Assembly (NCBI RefSeq): GCF_032062135.1
Contig: NC_092868.1
Span: 50,449,163 to 50,513,162, forward strand
Reading direction: 5' to 3'
DNA: 64,000 bases
Origin: Pyxicephalus adspersus
Taxonomy: Eukaryota; Chordata; Amphibia; Anura; Pyxicephalidae
Under the pieces are notes generated by a model. That model saw nothing but the letters and a program-made list of their open reading frames with translations. It did not search any database and was not told where the DNA came from. This document shows, one piece after another, positions 11,283 to 22,905 of this stretch. Numbering within the stretch: position 1 is the stretch's first letter; each line of letters opens with the position of its first letter. A program made the position numbers and the translations under genes.

Positions 11283-11548
11283 AAGGCCAGCGGCCAAACA
11301 GTACTTCAAAGTTGTTAACAGTATTGGTATAGTGTATGTGTTAGGAAGAGAGGGCACCAAGTGAGGTAACCAGATGCCCAGCAGGGCTACTGTTTATTGT
11401 TTTGTTATAAAGTTGTGACGTGTGTGCTGTAACACCTGGCTAAAATAAATACTGCTGTTATTTTGGACTTTTGGCGTCTGCTGCCTATTATCTGCCCTGT
11501 AAGCATCCCGTTACCATGAGCAACCCCCAGTGATCTACCACAGTATAT

Positions 11549-12059
11549 ATATTTATTTATTGTTTCTTTATTTGAAAGGCTTATTTTTGTATTGTAGTGT
11601 TTTGTATCGGGGTATGACACTGCATTTTGAGAGCATTTCTGCAACCCCTAAAAAAAACCAAAGAAAACCCCAAAATAACCAAAACTAATCGATGTGATAA
11701 AAATATGCAGTGTATCTCTATAATAAAGGTACCTTTCCCCATGTGGGGTCTTATAAGACACTGCAAGTAAAGAAAATACATGATCTACCAGAAAAGCACT
11801 CAGCTCCTCCTGTAGTAGCCCCACAGTATAAATCCTTTTCTGAAATTGACAAATAGTATTAGTCCTTTCCAAATGTCATTTGCTAAACTTCTAAATCCTT
11901 CTTTTCTTCATATCCATAGCAAGGGGACAAACTGATTTACAATTCAAAATAATTAATAAATAAAAATAACAAATACAAAAAAACCTGAAAAAAAAGAAGT
12001 GTGTAAAAATGTAAAAAAAAAAAAAGAAAAAACTTTGTTCACATGACAGAATTTCTGGC
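11549..12059. other. Non-coding AT-rich DNA
   Basis: No gene or clear repeat is seen, apart from A-runs near 11990-12025. Confidence 0.35.
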
Positions 12060-12252
12060 ATGATGATTATTATTACTATTATTATTAATAATAATATTAA
12101 TAATAATAATAACAATAAACAGTATTTTTTTATAGCACCAACATATCTCTCAGTGCTGTACATTGATTAGGGTTTGACAGACAGACAGATACAAATAATG
12201 ACAGAGGAGGCGGAGAGGAGCCGGCCCCGAAGAACTTACAATCTAAAAGGTG
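12060..12252 (-). repeat. L2/CR1-like LINE 3' tail with (ATT)n
   Basis: On the minus strand a TGTAAGTTCTTCGGGGC block leads to CTGTACAGC-type sequence (here decayed) and a TATAAAAAAATACTG stretch, ending in an ATT/AAT microsatellite at 12060-12115. The arrangement matches the better preserved copies at 25437-25870 and 58470-58800. Only the untranslated 3' end is present. Confidence 0.65.
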
Positions 12253-13590
12253 ATCAACATGTATCACCAAGTTGTTGAACCGATACAACAAAACAGTTTT
12301 TAATTGCATATATAACAAATCAAAAGGAAGCACATAAAAGAAGTTCAATAGCTTTTTCACTGGATTGAATTTGGCCCTCTTCAATAACTCATCAAAATTT
12401 TGATAAAGTCCAATATGCCGCCAAAATTTTGGAGAAATTCAAATCCCCCAATTTGCAAATCCCTGGTAGCCTACCGGTTTCTTCTATTGTATCAGGAAGG
12501 TGAAAAATAAAACCATAAATCTGATTGGTTGGCTTTGCTCCCATCCCAATGATTTTTATGTTATTCTCTTCTTGCTTGAAGCCTGTTCTTCTCACGTAAA
12601 CCATCCTTCTTATGTAGCGCGGCCTGGCTAAATCTTTTCCGTAATGAAAAAAAGCGTTTGGGAAGATGGATTTGGCTGCACCTCCAGCCACTAGTCACAT
12701 AGCACACACATTGAATCTCATCAGATTATGACCTTGGCACTCGCAGCTTTCACTGTTGTCTGTGCAATCTCTAATTAAAGCTTCCAATATCCTGCTCCAC
12801 TTACCTCTTCCCGGAGAGGTCAGATGTCAGGACATCACTAAACTCTTTATTCTGGAGAGGTCAGCTTAGACTGACTGTGTCAGCAGGACCAGACGCTGGA
12901 ATTTCTTATCTGCGAAACCATTGACGGATTTATCAAGGTTGGAAGCCAAATCCTCGAGTCACTGATCTCTGGTAATGTCTTATGCCAGCCCTATATGCAC
13001 TAATTTTAGGCCTAATTAGATCACAACAAGCTAGAATTCATGTTTTTGAATTTGCCCCACATTTTTCTGCTTTTTTGATCATATCTAAAAAAATTAAAAA
13101 TATCAATCAAAAAGCAGTCAGTCAATATAATGGAAATTCCTAATCGAGTGCCATTTTATCAGCAATAAATCTGGTTGGAATTGAGAAGATTTCCAGTTCC
13201 TTGGTCATTTTTCTCACACGGTGGCGATATCAGGCTGACAAAATGGTATTGCTTGGTTTCCTTTGACCCTCAACAGCCATGAAGAATAGAAAAAGTGCAC
13301 AGATTAAATGACGCTTAAAGGCAAAATAAAGCAAATATACATTTCTTAATGATATTGTGAAGCCTAAAGTGGATGGAACATAAGATATATTTCTGCATGT
13401 TAAGAGCATGCGTACATAGACATGAGTGTAACACCCTCAGTGACCTGTCTCATGGAGATTTTTTATTGTTGCAGAACGACAGAGAATTATTTGTTCAAAT
13501 ACCATCCAAACTTAGCATGTTCTTCCTGGGCTGAGATGATACAAATATGCATCATGAAGCACCTTACCACTGCTGACAAAATAACAATGG
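12253..13590. other. Non-coding DNA with a conserved-looking block
   Basis: No gene is seen. The segment 12700-12960 (including CTCTAATTAAAGCTTCC and two GGAGAGGTCAG repeats at about 12814 and 12855) is non-repetitive and may be a conserved element. A frame at 12392-12691 (minus) has no recognised family. Confidence 0.35.
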
Positions 13591-13718
13591 TGCTAATTAA
13601 AGTTCTGCAAGACTGGAGAGGACAGACTATCATGGGGGATCCTGGGTTTGCTGGATCACCCAGGTTCTCCCATGATAGTCTATCTTCTCCAGCCTTGGAG
13701 AGCTTTCAAAAAGCAGGT
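13591..13718. repeat. Palindromic MITE family A, copy 1 (short)
   Basis: Inverted arms read AAGACTGGAGAGGACAGACT and AGTCTATCTTCTCCAGCCTT, around a centre with GGATCACCCAGG. This is the same family as the copies at 24773, 35554, 53349 and 63083. Confidence 0.8.
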
Positions 13719-15029
13719 CCAATGTTGCAGTTTAGGTTTAAAAAGGGAGAGGAGACTGAGAGAAAGCTTACTCTGGGCTGCAACAATAAAATAGAGCTTG
13801 GGATGGTGGAGGTTTTTTAAAAATAGAATTAATTCATATAGATAAATACAATTGGTGAAAGGTCCATTGAAAAAGCTTCTGCAAAACCAGGGGACGGTAC
13901 AGACATTATACTGTTGCTATTACTTTTTTGGCTATATTGCCATGCTCGGATCTGCCTTTTGGAAACCCTGAAACACATTGACTATTTTTTAACGAACTGC
14001 TGTGATAAAAAAAACTTAATTTGGATTGTTAGCAATATCTTATTTCTTTCTTTTACATATACTGAGATGATATTCTATGGTTATCTATTTCCAAAAAGAA
14101 AACTGTTATCATAGAAGATAAGGCAATTTGAGATTTGTGATTTTTGAAATGAATACATTTATTTTTGAATAGTTTTATTGCAGCTGGAGTAATGGATATT
14201 TTCTCCGCACTATATATGAGAGAAGACTGTCACTGTTCAGCTCTTTGTCAGTTCTAGAACGAATCCTATACTTACTACTACAACTAAACCGCCTTCATAC
14301 ATTAGAAGAATTCTTTGTAGGATTTCCTGAACAGGTCTATTAGTTAGCATTAAATGTCTCCTTTACCAGTCCAACATTCCCAGTCGTCGGATGGAGTAAT
14401 CTTATTCTGGAGCCTAAACTGGCCATGTACATGAAAATCCAATTACCTAATCCCAATATTGATTAGATTCAATAATAGAGCCCAAGAAGAATCCGATAAA
14501 AATCTCAGCATGTTCAACTAAGCTTTAGGTAATCATGTTAAAGAATTTTTTTTGTTAAAGAACCCTTTTTTTTTTACTCTGAAGTCTTTCTATTAGATTG
14601 CCTGTTGATGATCGATTTCTTTTCTGTGGCAATTGTTCTTTCAATGTATTGAATCTATTTCAGTCCATAAAACTGATTGAAGTTTGAACTTCAGTTACAT
14701 TTCTTATTGGCAATTTATTTGTATTCTGTTAGTCACTTTTCAGTAAAATAAAGATCAAACGTTAGTTGGAATGACCACAAAATTGGTGTTAGACAATGAT
14801 CATCAATAGGATTGTATTAGTTTACTTGATGGAGGCAAATTCTGGCAAATGGTCTAAATTCGTCAAATGATTCTATTTGGGAGGAGACTGGCATTTTGGT
14901 TACAGAACTGAACTCATGCACCAATCTTTGACTCTACGCTCAATTTTCAAACTGATTCTAGTGATGGTGCCTAAAGATTATAGTGGAAATATTAAACATC
15001 AGATGTTAGACACTTAAAGCTTTTGGGCG
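13719..15029. other. Non-coding AT-rich DNA
   Basis: No gene or clear repeat is seen. Several TTTTTT runs lie near 14545-14575. Confidence 0.35.
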
Positions 15030-15410
15030 TAAGGACCCCTCATTCAGCATGGCCTGGTCTGGAGGGCCGGAGACCTATTTTTTTCTGTTCCATTTGTTTA
15101 TTTTGTATGTCTTTATGTTTGTAAGGCCCTGGTCCAGCACCTGCGCTCGCCACACTCTTTTCCTATAGCAAGTTCAGCCTTGGGAGGCCATTTGCACCAT
15201 CCCAGCACACAGTTGCCCCCAGGACAGAAAGAATGAAGTCTGGGGAAGGGCTGGCAGAGGTCAGGAAGCCCACAGATCATGAAGTACAAAGTATTCCAGT
15301 AGAGACAAGTCCAGAATACAGAGCCAAACGTCATACACCGGTAATCAGTCCACCAAACAAGGTATCCAATGATAAACACAAAGCCAGGGTCACAGGCACA
15401 AGGTCATTCC
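15030..15410 (-). repeat. GC-richer repeat, LTR-like fragment
   Basis: Composition rises in GC between AT-rich flanks. The minus-strand frame 15113-15379 is Cys/Trp-rich but matches no family I know. Phrases such as CCAGCACACAGTTGCC and AATCAGTCCACCAAACAAGG recall frog LTR sequence. No ends are resolved. Confidence 0.3.
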
Positions 15411-16489
15411 AGTATTATAAATATAGTTGTAGTATTTGCAAAGGCTATTTAATGAATACACACTATACTAGTACTGCAAAAAGGCATTTAAAGTTCTATA
15501 ACCATTTATTAAGGAAAAGTTTCTACTCCTTTAACTTTCCAGTTGTCCTTTTAGCCAATTGAAGTGTGTTTCTAAATTGTAAGGGGACAGGTGGCCAAAT
15601 GACATCACGCACATTGATAAATACCTTGCATGCTGTTCATTTTTACCCACTGTAAGTGTTCCACTGCTTGAAGATAGCTATTAGAAGCAGGAGTTCTGAC
15701 AATATGGCTCCTGCTTGGAGTCACTGTCAATCATTAAATGATGTAAACTTACTATGCCAGCATGGGTCCACTTGCATTCCTATACAGGAAAAGAGTGGAA
15801 CCAGAAGGATCAAAAGCTATTTCATGCTTCCCTCCCTGTATATGCTCAAGTACAAACCAAAAAACATTTTTGACTTAAAAACGACATTGGGAAAATAATC
15901 TTGCTTTATATTCAGGTCACAACACTGGATGGCGCTCATGTAAAGTGTAATGTAGTTCCTGTTTATTTTTGGTAATAGTACCTACCTCTGATCTGGTTTA
16001 TATTTGACTACATACAGTATAAAACAAGTAAAAGGCAGGCTTTGCACAGAACTAGTATGAAAACATCAATACATAGGTTTATTGTAATATTTAACTTTAA
16101 GGATGTATTAATCGATCCAACTGCACTCATTTGTGTTTTTTACACCTGTCTAGAGTTTAGCTTTAATATTATATATTATTAAAATGAATGAATTCTCTTT
16201 TTCCAGTTGTTTGAGAAATCTGTAAAATGCAAGTTTAGAATATTTCGCACTTTCACAATTGTAGGAAAAAAAATTATTCCTTAGCCTTATCTTCAAAGCT
16301 TCACGGAATACGTGATTTGTAGAAGCCGACACTATGGGATTGTATAATGGATATCCAGATGTAGCATATATCATCCCAGTATGTGTATTTTTACTGTTGT
16401 TTCCTGCAGTCCTCTCTACTTTTTTATCTTATTTCTCCCTCTCTCTTTGCCTGAAAGATTCTCCTTTTCAGTGAGTCATTTACCAAGGG
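15411..16489. other. Non-coding DNA
   Basis: No gene or clear repeat is seen. Confidence 0.35.
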
Positions 16490-16543
16490 GGACGAAGAAG
16501 ATATAGAATTTCAGATGACATTCTGTTCTGTCTGATGTGCTTC

Positions 16544-16723
16544 TTACCAGTTCATACTATATATCCCACTTGGAGCATAAATTCTGCCTGACTGTGGGAT
16601 TGGTGTCTTAGAATGGAGACCAGGGAGCGAAGCATCCATCATTGAGGCTTTTATCACCCTCAAACAGAACCAGTATTTGCTAATGTCTGTGAACGCAACA
16701 AGGATCTTCTCTGCTAAGAAAGC
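16544..16723 (-). other. Candidate exon, unidentified (weak)
   Basis: On the minus strand an open frame of 118 residues spans 16544-16900. Its downstream part is bounded by TTGCTTTCTTAGCAG (acceptor-like, about 16725) and AACTG|GTAAGAAG (good donor consensus, about 16545). The implied peptide (KILVAFTDISKYW ... SGRIYAPSGIYSMN) has no family I recognise. It could equally be a conserved non-coding stretch or chance. Confidence 0.15.
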
Positions 16724-16900
16724 AATTCTACTTTTTGTGGGGGACAGCGCTGCAAATAATGGCGTGCATCGTCTAAAATATGTGTCTTTCTGGTGTGTGC
16801 TAGAGAATTGTAGATTTTTTTTTTCTTTCCTGTAACTTCTCTTAGCTTTTTGGAGTAAGAAAGTTATCCTTAAATCACGGACATCCTCCCACATGGACAA

Positions 16901-17744
16901 CAGCTATTCCCAGGGGTGACTTTATGCAGAATTATCGGAGCTATTAGGAAGGCCTGGAATAGATCTCCGGAGAGATTGTGCTGAATCTACTTTTTAAATT
17001 GTTGGGGAAAAATCGGAAGCTGCATTTAAAAAGAAATGTAATTCTTGAATTAACCATATCTATAGTTTTAAAGAAAAATAGATGCCTATATACATAAAGC
17101 TTTTGTCTGGTTAAAAATAAACTCACCCAAATCCCACTCCACCTGCCTCTACCCAATTTTAAGCCTTTAATACTCACCTAGATCTGCTTCATCTGGTTAA
17201 CTTTAGCATCTTTTCTAGTAATCACATCTCTGCTTTGCTCTATAGTGTTTCAGCGACTGGTCTTGTGTTTGCCCATCATCATGACATGCTAAAATGCTTA
17301 AAGACATCATTAGGATTTAAGACCTGGCCAATAAGCCACCAGAAAAGGGTGTGGGAACCATAGACCAGAACCTACCATACACAAATACAGAACAAAACAA
17401 AGGAGATCTAAGATCCTAGAATAATCCAAAATTTAGGTAAGTATATTTTTTGTTGTTGCAAAAAGATAAATTAGGTATCATCATGGCATCATTCTAGAAT
17501 CCTTAAGGGCCCCATATGGATTTAAGAAGCGTGATAGCCAATAAACCACCAGGAAATAGTATAGGAACCACAGACCAGACCCTACCCTATCATAATACAG
17601 AACAGAACAAACAAAACCTTTATTTTGTACTTTAAAAACACAGCAAATGGAAGCTTAAATATTTTATTGAATTAAAACATGTGCCGTAAGGTGCACTTAT
17701 ATGCAAAAAGTCACATATTTTTAAAACGATTTAGGATTGATTTA
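16901..17744. repeat. Non-coding DNA with a diverged direct duplication
   Basis: Two copies of a ~95-bp block lie about 205 bp apart (17311-17402 and 17516-17612). Both contain GGATTTAAG, CCAATAA.CCACCAG, GGAACCA.AGACCAGA.CCTACC and ATACAGAACA. This is a local tandem duplication or two pieces of one interspersed repeat. The rest shows no gene. Confidence 0.7.
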
Positions 17745-18335
17745 TTAAAGTTTAAGCTAGTTAAACTAAATTATCTTGAAAGAAAATTTCACTCAGTTTG
17801 CTAAATGTTTTAAAAATTTTACTTTGCAAGGGATACTTAGTTATGTGCAGGAGGACAAGCATGATTTTTTGCTTTTATTATTATTATTATTACACAGTAT
17901 TTATATAGCGCCATATTACGCAGCGCTGTACAAAGTCCATAGTCGTGATACTAACAGTCCCTGGGGCTCACAATCCAATGTCCTTACCATAGGCATATGT
18001 CATTAATGTAGTATAAGGTCAATTTTTTTTGGGGGGAAGCCAATTAACCTAACTGCATGTTTTTGGAATGTGGGAGGAACCAGTATACTGAGGAAACCCA
18101 CACAGACACGGAGAGAACCTGCAAACTCCATGCAGATAGTGCCCTGGCCGGGATTTGAACCTGGTATTTAGCACTACAAAGGCAAGAGTGCTAACCACTG
18201 AGCCACCGTGCATGATTTTTTGCTTGCACATGATTGGCTGGTTAAAGTCATGTTAATATGTAATGCTAAAATAAAAATTTGAAAATTCACTTGCTCAGTG
18301 AACAGTCTATATTCCTTTAGTGAATCAGCTCAATG
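17745..18335. repeat. Palindromic MITE family B, copy 2, split by a SINE
   Basis: Left part: TTCACTCAGTTTGCTAAATG through GCATGATTTTTTGCTT. Right part: GCACATGATTGGCTGG through AAAATTCACTTGC. Joined across the SINE they give the hairpin centre of family B. This shows that the MITE was there first and the SINE landed in its loop. Confidence 0.7.
17859..18225 (-). mobile_element. tRNA-derived SINE with perfect 16-bp target duplication
   Basis: The insertion (17875-18209) is flanked by identical GCATGATTTTTTGCTT copies at 17859-17874 and 18210-18225. On the minus strand it starts GCACGGTGGCTCAGTGGTTA, with an A-box-like TGGCTCAGTGG and a B-box-like GGTTCAAATCCC, so the head is derived from a tRNA promoter for RNA polymerase III. 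It continues with CTCCATGCAGTTTGC-type body sequence and CCAAAAACATGCAGTTAGG. It ends in GCGCTATATAAATACTGTGT followed by (TAA)n. That tail is shared with the LINE fragments at 25437 and 58470. Target duplication of this length fits target-primed reverse transcription. Confidence 0.9.
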
Positions 18336-18339
18336 TGTA

Positions 18340-19076
18340 AATGTAGTATCTCCCTGTCCCTTGCTCTTTATTTCTCTCTCTCTTTTTCCTCTCTCACTTT
18401 CTCCCAAACTCTTTCTTTCTCTACTATGCTCTCTCTCTCTCTACCATGTTTTCACACTTCCTCTGTTTACTTTCTCTATTTTTCTCTTTCCTCCACGCTC
18501 TCTTTTTTTCCCTTTCTCTCCACCACACACTCTTTTTCTCTTTTTCTCACACTCTCTACCATGCTCTCTTTCTCCCCATTTCCACCTTGTTCTCTCTACC
18601 ACTTACCCTTTCACTCTATCCTGCTCTCTATTTCTCTCTCTCTCAACCATGCTCTCTGTCACTCTCTTTCTCTCTACTAGGCTTTCTCTCTTTTATGATC
18701 ACTTTCTCCCTCAATATACCACGCTCTCTCTCTCCCTCTGCCTAGTACACTCTCTTTCTTTCTTTCTCTCTCTCTACCACTCTCTCTTTCCTGCTCTCTT
18801 TACCATATTCTCTCTCTACCACTATCCCCCTCTCTCTACCCTGCTCTCTATTTCTTTGTCTCTCTTCTACACTCTCTATTCCTCTCTCTCTACAATGCTC
18901 ATCTTCCCCCTCTCTACCATGCTATCTGTCACTCTTTTTCTCTCTACCATGCTTTCTCTCTCCCTTTTTTATAATGATCTTTTTCTCCCTCTATCTACTA
19001 TGCTTTCTCTCGCTACCATGGTCTCTCTCTTTCCCTCCATCTCATTCTCTCTCTCTCTCTCTCACATCATCATCTC

Positions 19077-19130
<54 letters not shown>

Positions 19131-19400
19131 ACACTCTCTCTCCTTTTCTCTCTCTACCAATCTCTCTCTTTTTTCCCCTCTCTAACACATTCTCTCTCTT
19201 TTTCTCTTGCTACCCTGCTGTCTATTTCTCTGCCTCTCTCTTACTTTCTCTCTCTTTTTCTACCATGCTCTCTCGGCCTTTGTCTATCATGTTTGCTCTC
19301 TTTGTCATGATCTCTCTCTCTTTCTCACCCTCACCCTTTCTCTCTTTCTCCCTCCTTCTTTCACCTCCCTTTCTCTCACTCTTACCCTCCCGCTTCATTT
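18340..19400. repeat. ~1-kb polypyrimidine tract
   Basis: The plus strand is almost entirely C and T, built from irregular CTCTCTCTCTACCATGCTCT-like units with occasional A and G. It produces long Leu/Ser/Phe-rich frames (295 aa at 18298-19185, 165 aa at 18974-19471) that are not genes. Such mirror-like pyrimidine tracts can adopt triplex (H-DNA) structure. Confidence 0.95.
19081..19128. repeat. (TA)24 microsatellite
   Basis: Forty-eight bases of uninterrupted TA lie inside the polypyrimidine tract. Confidence 0.98.
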
Positions 19401-20769
19401 TTACCTATAACACACATTTAGGATTCACTGGCACCCGACAGCCATTTTCCTATTGTCTACCGTACGTCTAAGCTGCATTTTGCATTAAACATCCCAATAA
19501 TCAGAAAAATATTATAACCGAACAGGCAATTAAAAATAAACACAGCCCAATCTTGGATTACTGACGGGCCTGAACGGCGAGTTAGTTAACATTCCGAGAG
19601 AGGCTTTGGAAATAAAACTCCTGCAAAGTGATTCACGCGGTCGTTACGTTGTGAAAGCAGTATAAAATGCAAATATTTGGAGATCGCATACATGTCCTGC
19701 ATTCCGTCAATATTATTCCCAAAACAAGCCCTGCATCTCAATACCAAACTTAATGAACTATGCTACAGGCTTCCTAATGCCCTTATCCACATATTTATTT
19801 AACGGCGTTGTGTACGCCGGCCGAAAGCTCGCCTTCGATAAATATTTTTAATGTTTTTGTTGGTAGGGAAAAAAATGTTTTATTTAAATACTGCCTCCCT
19901 ACTATAAATGTGATCCTTTTATGCCCATATGAGTCAGATAAGACATTTCAAACCCTTAATAAGAGTTTAAGTAGGTTCAGTTAAATGTAGAGGCTTCACA
20001 GGGACTTATTTGGAAAAAAACTAGAGGAAAGCAAGCTTGAAAATTACTCAGGAAAGAAAAGTTTTCCGAAATGTTGGATGATAACCAACCAAAGTTGTAA
20101 GTTGTAACCAAAGCATAGGGTGCAAGAGTGCATCGAAAGGGAATGTAGTCATTTACACGTCCACATCCCACTACCCTGCGGCCCTTTCTTGTATGATCTT
20201 TGGGGCTCCTGCAGATAATACTGTTATCTATAATTCATAAATTCTTCTATTTAATTCAATGTTAAAATTGTGTAAACTTTGGGTAAAAGTTGGGTGAATC
20301 TTCGGTAAATCATTTATAAACAGATCCCTACCCTCTGTGCAGTCAATAAAAGGACCTGTAACAGTCGTGATCTCTAGCAGTCTCATGTTTTTTGTCTCTA
20401 GTCTATGACTGTCTCCCAATGCATATCTTCGGTCCTATGGTGTTTTCACCATATCTGACCATCATTTATAGCATGCCCGTAATCTTTGACCATATCCTGT
20501 ACATGTCCACAAGCCCTGACCATTTCTTGTCACATGCAAAAACTTTTGCATGCTCCTGTTGCATGTTAGCAATCTCTAATTACTTTCTGTAGCTTCAGAG
20601 TCATGAAATGTTATGTGACCCTTTAGTAGGGGGGCTTAATAAACACTTTGGGTTTAGTATATCAAGAAAGTTGACCTCCATTGAAAGAAAAAGAATTCAA
20701 AACAATTAAATACTCATTTATTAATGATTTTTGACATCATAGACTACGTAATTTTCTTCAGTCACCTGT
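19401..20769. other. Non-coding DNA with a strong conserved-looking block
   Basis: The part 19500-19870 is unique and rich in CpG for this window (GACGGGCCTGAACGGCGAG, CACGCGGTCGTTACG, TGTACGCCGGCCGAAAGC). It is also dotted with AT-rich transcription-factor-like sites (ATGCAAATA, AATTAAAAATAA). It is a good candidate for a conserved enhancer. No gene is seen in the rest. Confidence 0.4.
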
Positions 20770-20945
20770 ATGGCACCACATATGTGGCTCTACTGACTTC
20801 AACCATCCAATCATGTGCAAGGAAAAAATCCATTCTATTCTCTTGCATGTGATTGGGTATTCTTTAAAAAGTGAATTATCATAACATTCACTAAGCTCAG
20901 ATATTTATCCCTAGCAAAGGAATATTTCACTGTACTAAATTAACA
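20770..20945. repeat. Palindromic MITE family B, copy 3
   Basis: GACTTCAACCATCCAATCAT, then TTCTCTTGCATGTGATTGGG, GTGAATTATCA and AGCAAAGGAATATTTCAC reproduce family B as seen at 4175-4364. Confidence 0.6.
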
Positions 20946-22598
20946 GCCTTTATTAAAGTTTTGTCTCAGTAAACCAACCAATAAATGTTGAGTGTACTCC
21001 TCAATGTGTTCGGTAAGTGGTAATACACACACATCCAAATCAAAACTGATAAATAATTACTAATAGGGGGAGGACTGCCAGTGCTAGGAGCACTGAAGAT
21101 CATGGAAGAGTCTTTTAAATTAGGGACAACTTAGTTCAATGGCAGGGGGGTTGAGGTGGCAATTAGGGGGCGTTTAGCACACCAAATACCCACTTATCAA
21201 TATTTGCTTTTACATAACCTTAATGAGGTTGCTGGAAACCACCAACAGTGATCTTCAGTGGGATTATAAAGCAGAATGTCAACTAAAATCTATTCTCCAT
21301 CCTGCTTCTTGGCTGGACCAATTCAATGTCCTCTTCTTGCACCACTGGTGGTGGTAATGTATAACAGCCTATATTACCTGTCACTGATTTGAAATGTTGA
21401 TTGTTGGTCACAAACAGATAGGAAACATAATATCTTACATGTGATCCCCATCCCAGAAATGGTTTGCATGGTTAGTGGCATGGCATTGTAGTACTTCAAC
21501 CACAGTTATTCAACATTTGTTGAGTGCGCGATCTTTCAATAAAAAATATATGTAAAACTTTTGAAACTTATTCACCATTTTTCTCAGTGCCAGTTAGCTT
21601 AGTAGCAAAATGCATACTGGTTCTCAAATATGGTGAATGTCGAAAATGTTTAACAATTTTTGTATAAATAAGCCCCTGTGTCCTCCCAGGCCTATTTATT
21701 TTCCTAGGTTACTCTAAGCAGACCACTAGCACTTCTGACCATTTCCTTAGAAAGTTTTATCCTTGAATATAAAAAGTCCTCTGCTATCACTCCATTCCTG
21801 GAAAAATGGTCCTCGGGATTCAGCAGTGATAGGGAGGACGGACGGCCGCGATCATAAAGCCTTTCTCACAGCTAATGAAAAAGCAGCCCCCAAGTCAATG
21901 CCTAGACTGTAATCTAATCACAAAGTAAATAAAACACTCTAGAAGGAGCACATGTCTTTCAGCGCCTAATGCCGGGGTTCGGGGAACGGAGAAAAGGCCG
22001 GTAATAGTGTGCAGATCCAATAAATTGAAATTCATCTCCCGTAAATGGACAGTCTTAAGCAATATATTGCAGTGTCTCCTGTCAGCCTTATTATAAATGG
22101 ATGATCACATATGAAAGTTGAAAAAGATTCTTTGACATTTATTGTCTTGAATGGTAGAAAAGAAGCAATATAAAAACCGCAATTAGGTGTCCAGTTGGTA
22201 GTCCTCAGTACAAGTCTGAGATGTTTGAAATGTTTTGGTTTAAAGGAAAATGGTCTTGTGTTTAAATACAAAACAAGAACATTGCATTGAGATAAGATAG
22301 AGAATCAGACATGGTGACATAACATTTAGTGAACATCTAGAGAATGAAACCAGTAGTAATAACACCAATGTAATGTCCCTGATTTTCTAAACCAACCTTT
22401 CTGGTAAAGAAATGGATCATGGCCTTCATTTTTAAATAAATATATGAAAAAGCCTTGATGTAATCTTGTTGTTCTGTATTAAACTTCTCAATATAATGTT
22501 TCTATGTTAAAATTTGCAATAATGTAAGCATAATAGCAGCCATTTTGCTTTTAATACATGCAGGTGCTTTAATGTTTGATACTATGCAATGACTGTAT
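20946..22598. other. Non-coding DNA
   Basis: No gene is seen. The part 21800-22040 is CpG-bearing and unique (GGACGGACGGCCGCGATCAT, AATGCCGGGGTTCGGGGAAC) and may be a conserved element. The rest is AT-rich. Confidence 0.35.
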
Positions 22599-22905
22599 TT
22601 AGGGACCTGGTTGTGGTATAGAAAGGAGACAAGGTAGTGGCACAGATGGGGGGCTATGGTGTAGATAAGAGGTGGGGGTCGGTACAGATGGGATGTGGGG
22701 CATTGGTGTAGACTGGAGACAAGGCAGTGGTGTAAACAGTAAGAAGGGCAGTGGGGAAGATGGGGCAGTGGTGTAGATGGGACAGGGGTGTAGACAGTAG
22801 GCAGGGCAGTTGTGCAGGTGGTGCAGTGGTATAGGCAAGAGGCAGGGCAGGTGAGAGCTGGGGCGGTAGTCTACACATAGGATGGAGGCATGGGGTGGAC
22901 AGGAA
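22599..22905. repeat. Degenerate G-rich minisatellite
   Basis: Imperfect repeats of GGCAGTGGTGTAGATGGGA- and GGAGACAAGGCAGTGG-like units fill the interval. The proline-rich minus-strand frames here (79 and 108 aa) are by-products. Confidence 0.8.

Larger units (their letters stand above)
10683..11548 (+). mobile_element. Solo-LTR-like unit (LTR retrotransposon)
   Basis: The unit starts TGTGACAGAG at 10688 and ends CTACCACA(G) at 11542-11543, giving TG...CA-type ends. AATAAA lies at about 11446, near the right end, as a polyadenylation signal in R would. If the last base is G, both sides carry TATAT (10683-10687 and 11544-11548), a possible 5-bp target duplication; the flanks are AT-rich, so this may be chance. 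No gag/pol is present, so this would be a solo LTR left by recombination. Its internal part is filled by two minisatellites (listed separately). The Ty3/gypsy class is a guess. Confidence 0.5.

Noticed and set aside
10723..11360. Two repetitive Leu/Ser frames on the minus strand (182 and 126 residues)
   Set aside because: They are readings of the 28-bp minisatellite in different frames.
13422..13820. 132-residue plus-strand frame
   Set aside because: Its middle is a palindromic MITE, so it cannot be a conserved gene; flanking codons have no family match.
18298..19185. 295-residue open frame
   Set aside because: It is translated polypyrimidine repeat (Leu/Ser/Phe/Pro-rich) and continues through the TA microsatellite as Tyr-Ile repeats. 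Other frames of the same tract are also open.
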